Assembly (NCBI GenBank): GCA_036426205.1
Contig: CM071571.1
Location: 114,437,306 to 114,501,305 of the forward strand
Direction: 5' to 3'
Source: Ascaphus truei
Taxonomy: Eukaryota; Chordata; Amphibia; Anura; Ascaphidae
Length of the DNA: 64,000 nt
Part shown: piece by piece, positions 61,108 to 64,000 of the stretch
Numbering within the stretch: position 1 is the stretch's first letter
Layout of the letters: every line of letters starts with the position of its first letter
Program-made: the position numbers and the translations under genes
Notes under the pieces: model-generated
The model's database searches: none
Told to the model about the DNA's origin: nothing
What the model saw: the letters and a program-made list of their open reading frames with translations, nothing else

Positions 61108-61625
61108 GCTCATCTGCATGTCTTAGGCAGGTCTGCAACCCCGCCTTTCCCCATCATCACCCAGCATACAGCACTTCCACTGCAGCAAGGGATTCTGGGA
61201 AATGACATGCAAATGAGCACACAGTGTCACTTTTTGCCTCAAAAACCATTTTTAACATGGTTCCCTATAGGCTTAAGCTTGCTGCATGGTCACAGCTTTG
61301 AGCACAGCCAAGGTTACGGTGCATAGCCAGAAAACCCACCCACAGACAGCTGTTTCGACCTTAATGGGTCTCATCAGTGTGGGGTTGATTAACTGGCTAT
61401 GCAAAGAAGCTAAAGGATGGGGCTTACCATACTGAGTTAAGTTATGTGAGTAAAAAAAGTGACAAAAACCCTCCACAGCAAAGCATATAGCAAATGAAAA
61501 TATTACTGTAAGCTCATTTGCATGTCTTAGACAGGTCTGCAACCCCACCTTTCACCATTATCACCCAGCACACAGCACTTCCACAGCAAATCCCTTGCTG
61601 CAGTGGAAGTGCTGGGTGATAATGT
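61108..61625 (-). mobile_element. hammerhead-bearing repeat unit, period 404 bp
   Basis: 61108-61180 recurs directly at 61512-61584, giving a 404-bp period, and one hammerhead lies between. 61108-61122 is also inverted at 61204-61218, and 61585-61625 is inverted relative to 61140-61190. It resembles a 1.2-unit tandem of a small non-coding retroelement such as a retrozyme or a PLE pseudo-LTR. No coding sequence in the unit. Confidence 0.6.
61324..61400 (-). ncRNA. type I hammerhead ribozyme, fully canonical
   Basis: Minus strand: ATAGCCAG...CCCACA (stem I), CTGATGA (61376-61370), stem II GACC/GGTC with loop CATTAA, GAAA (61355-61352), CAGCTGTC, TGTGGG...CTGGCTAT (stem I return). All invariant bases are present. 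Stem I has inner pairs CCACA/TGTGG and AACC/GGTT and an outer 8-bp helix. Stem III (ACAGCTGT) is a self-complementary 8-mer that can form 2 bp alone or 8 bp between two molecules. Cleavage would follow GTC. Confidence 0.9.
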
Positions 61626-61862
61626 TTGTGTCTGCCTATTCACCCTATACAGGATATCATTTGACAATTCAAAATGGGGGAATACTATCACCCCCTGTGC
61701 ATTCAATATCTGCTCATCAATTTTTACCACTTTATCATATTGTCTAGCAAGGACTGGGTCTTTCCTTTGCCTCTGGCGAAAATCAGGGAGGTATAGGTCT
61801 GGTAAATCTCCAGGGCCCATATCCCCCCCATATCCCAACCTTCTGGCCATCCCAGCCATCAC
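61622..61862 (-). pseudogene. pol: protease-integrase linker, element 5
   Basis: DLPDLYLPDFRQRQRKDPVL and DEQILNAQGVIVFPHFELSN, then LYRVNRQTQTLSPSTST, align by position with the acidic linker and integrase approach of element 4 (LVYLVDKRKSIITKQLLVPR). It breaks off before the zinc-binding His-Cys module. Confidence 0.65.
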
Positions 61863-62310
61863 TTGTGACTTCTGGTACTAGTACGGTCACCTTGAGACCC
61901 AGATTTCTTCAACCAGTCCTGTTTGTCAGAGCGTCTCTGCTTTCGAGTCTTTGGAACCCGGTGTTTACTGGGGAAAAGATCTGCCGAGAAGAGGAACAGT
62001 TTACCAGGGTTCTCCTGAGCCATAGAATATGGTTCCTCGTGAGAGACTAGAGCCATTAGGTCTGAAAAGAAAGGCCAGTCCCGACAGAGCACAACGGGGG
62101 CAGGGAGCCAAAAAGTGACTCCTACTTTGAGGTAGGCCTCCGGACCTTTTACCTGTAGCCGGATTTTGGCAGTCGGATACCGTTTTACATCGCCGTGTAT
62201 ACATTCTATACTCCATGGGGAGTCAAAGGAACACACGTTAGGCAGTAACAGTTCCTGGAAGACCAAAGTTTTCCCAGAGCCTGAATCTACAAGGGCCTGG
62301 ACGGTTTATT
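61859..62310 (-). pseudogene. pol: retropepsin, element 5
   Basis: TVQALVDSGSGKTLVF near 62290 is the active site. VFQELLLPNVCSFDSPWSIE, CIHGDVKRYPTAKIRLQV and APVVLCRDWPFF follow. The active site and the main part are joined in one frame, with one stop upstream. Confidence 0.75.
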
Positions 62311-62805
62311 CCCAATCTGGGCTGGAAGTAGCCAAGGCATGTAATTTTCCCCAGTGAAGGTCGAGGCGACGGTCCTGCTGAAGGAACAATCCACCTGTGG
62401 ACAGTCCACATGTCGGTGGCCTTGTTCTCCGCAGGCAGAACATGGAGAGGGTTCCCTCGCAGGAGGATGCTGTGGATAGCGCTCCGCTGGACCGGATACT
62501 GGAGACCAGGCATCTGGTGAGTCCTGTGGGTGATGTCCTTGGAAGTTCCTCTCATTTGGCGACAAGCCGACATCAGGACGTGGATGAGGGTCTCGGCGGT
62601 GCCCGGCGTTTGGACCTCTCCCTTTCTGGAAGGACTGATCCTTTCGTGGCACTTGGCGGTTGCATTTCGAGGGGCCGTAGTTTCCCCGTTGGCCTGGTCT
62701 CCCTCTTTGGGCGTCCGCAAACACCGGTAAAGCCGGATCCGTCAGGTCCAAGACACTCGCCTGGTCCTCGGCCCCAAGGAAGTTCTCAACGTGTCGGACC
62801 GCCAA
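62287..62805 (-). pseudogene. gag: gag C-terminal region with zinc knuckle, element 5
   Basis: AVRHVENFLGAEDQASV is the last helix of the SCAN-like segment. A basic linker (PRKDQSFQKGRGPNAGHRR) and SPCSACGEQGHRHVDCPQVD, a CX2CX4HX4C knuckle, follow. Confidence 0.8.
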
Positions 62806-62862
62806 AGCTAGGTATCAACAGCATGGCATTTTACCCAAGAGCATGCAGGAAGGGGTTATTAC

Positions 62863-63440
62863 TTATAGGAATTGTTCCAACACAACTTGTGCAAGAACAG
62901 TCTCCTTAGTGTGTTGCTCAGGTTGTATCCAGCAGTTACACAAGTCCATTAAACGCTGAGCTAGGACCCGGGGTCTCATCTTAGAGGTGTACTTCAGGTT
63001 CAGGAACTGCTGCCGGTAGGTCTCTGGGGTCAGACCTAAGCGATCAAGTATGGCGGCTTTAACTTGTTTGTAATCCATTGCCTGGTCTGCTGGGAGGCCC
63101 TGATATGCGGCCTGGGCTTCTCCTATAAGGAGTGGGGCCAAAGTGATTGCCCAGGGGTCTGCAGACCAGCCCTGGGCTTCGGCAACCCTTTCAAACGTCA
63201 GTAGAAAAGCCTCTGGATCCTCGTTCGGAGCCATTTTCCTCAGCAGGACCGGGGGTTTGTTCACAAGTTCTGGACTTGCAGAACCCTGGAATTGGGTCAG
63301 CAACCTGGCCATCTGCTCATCCTGTGCTGCCTGCTGCTGGGTTAGGAGCTGGGTTTGCTGCTGCAATAGTCTTTCATTGCTCTCTGCCTGTAGTTGGGCC
63401 TGCTCGCACAGAAACTCTTTAAAAAAAAATCCAATTTTTT
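62863..63440 (-). CDS. gag: gag N-terminal and SCAN-like region, element 5
   Basis: The glutamine-rich coiled coil EQAQLQAESNERLLQQQTQL precedes LLRKMAPNEDPEAFLLTFER and EAQGWSADPWAITLAPLLIG, the same block as in element 4. The SCAN-like segment is PETYRQQFLNLKYTSKMRPR, LAQRLMDLCNCWIQPEQHTK and ETVLAQVVLEQFL, then a stop. The SCAN centre between here and 62805 is degraded. Confidence 0.83.
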
Positions 63441-63487
63441 CTTTATTTTTGTGTGTGGCCCTTCAGCTGCAGAGGCCTCTTAACATA

Positions 63488-63502
63488 CCACTTCTGACAC
63501 CA
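63488..63502 (-). promoter_or_regulatory. primer-binding site, tRNA-Leu type
   Basis: TGGTGTCAGAAGTGG on the minus strand, 2 bases inside the LTR, is complementary to the 3' end (CCACTTCTGACACCA) of vertebrate tRNA-Leu(CAG) as I remember it. It fixes the element orientation and the LTR inner edge. Confidence 0.7.
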
Positions 63503-63504
63503 TA

Positions 63505-63921
63505 TGTTGCAGGGTACATGCAACCACACGCAGATTTTCTTTATAAGGCTTATTTATTGAGCCTTAAAAATTACAGCACACAAAAACAAAACAGTGTCTT
63601 GTCAGCATACAAAAACAAAATAGCTTCTCTTCAGCATAGAAAAACAAGACAGTTTCTTTTCAGCATGCAGGACACACAGTACATCAAACATGTACTTTGA
63701 AAACAGACCTTGTAGCAGTAATCTTACTTCAGCATTTCACTCCTGTCTCCTGACCAGCTAGCCTGCATGTGTGTACAGCCTGGGGGTTTTAAAACACCTT
63801 GATGAGGCAGCTGGTCTCAGACTAATTAACTCAGCTAAAAGTTAGCCTCCTCACTGCTGCACTGCAGACCTACACATAGGTCTGCCATGCATATGGCTGG
63901 TGACGTTTATTTACCCTGTCA
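63505..63921 (-). repeat. 5' LTR of element 5
   Basis: Minus strand TGACAGGGTAAATAAACG to CCCTGCAACA, 417 bp. The start TGACAG is the same as in element 4. No partner LTR in the window, so the outer edge is inferred from the motif. Confidence 0.6.
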
Positions 63922-64000
63922 CAGTTACATAATAAAGTTCAGAGTAGCCTGGTATTAGAAGGGTGGCCTATGACTAATAGGAGGCTGGCTTACAAGCCAC

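Larger units (their letters stand above)
61622..63921 (-). mobile_element. Gmr1-like Ty3/gypsy retrotransposon, 5' half, element 5
   Basis: Minus strand: LTR (63921-63505), tRNA-Leu-type primer-binding site (63502-63488), gag with SCAN-like domain, zinc knuckle, protease and the linker toward integrase (to 61622). Similarity to element 4 continues through the order gag, protease and pre-integrase linker. RT and the 3' LTR are missing; the hammerhead unit abuts the break. Confidence 0.85.

Overview
The window reads as a piece of vertebrate, most probably amphibian (anuran-like), nuclear genome made almost entirely of interspersed repeats. I found no host exon, tRNA, rRNA or CRISPR array. The assignment rests on the repeat mix: Penelope-like elements (PLEs) with hammerhead ribozymes, an L2-type LINE with a frog-like 3' end, Ty3/gypsy chromoviruses, Gmr1-type gypsy elements with a SCAN-like gag, and large fold-back DNA transposons. 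This is inference from family knowledge; no database was searched.

Layout. 1-4486: two related gypsy elements on the minus strand, element 1 apparently inserted in the protease region of element 2, which itself lies next to a TGAC-rich minisatellite. 4487-13830: a non-coding repeat interrupted by a Harbinger-like fold-back transposon (5933-12879, TTA target duplication). Its right arm contains a PLE (8881-11785) and its centre resembles a symmetric Pol II promoter. 13830-15370: nothing recognisable. 15370-20040: PLE ends, then palindromic MITE modules. 20040-24320: minisatellites, a broken PLE (20928-22764) and PLE terminal repeats. 24320-30330: a gypsy chromovirus (minus) inside a PLE terminal repeat. 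30725-36473: a Gmr1-like element (minus) with both 621-bp LTRs. 36474-38880: PLE terminal repeats, a small TA-inserted MITE and several hammerhead motifs. 40140-42440: an L2-type LINE (minus). 43186-55115: four PLE copies, alternately minus and plus, forming one palindrome and its centrally deleted duplicate. 55676-56210: a GA-rich satellite. 56205-59080: a further PLE (minus) split by a MITE. 59090-61625: PLE ends, a 437-bp-arm fold-back and a unit carrying a fully canonical hammerhead ribozyme. 61622-63921: the 5' half of a second Gmr1-like element.

How the parts work together. Each autonomous element once encoded its own mobility: gag, protease, integrase and RT/RNase H in the gypsy types; endonuclease and RT in the LINE; RT plus GIY-YIG endonuclease in the PLEs. 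Every coding region seen is broken by stops, frameshifts or truncation. The most interesting layer is RNA: at least ten hammerhead-like motifs lie in PLE terminal repeats, three keep a fully consensus core (24277, 38137, 61376), and several carry a paired C3-to-U and G8-to-A change that would keep the catalytic-core base pair. The PLE block at 46.7-54.6 kb has many single-base indels, which may be poor assembly polishing rather than biology.
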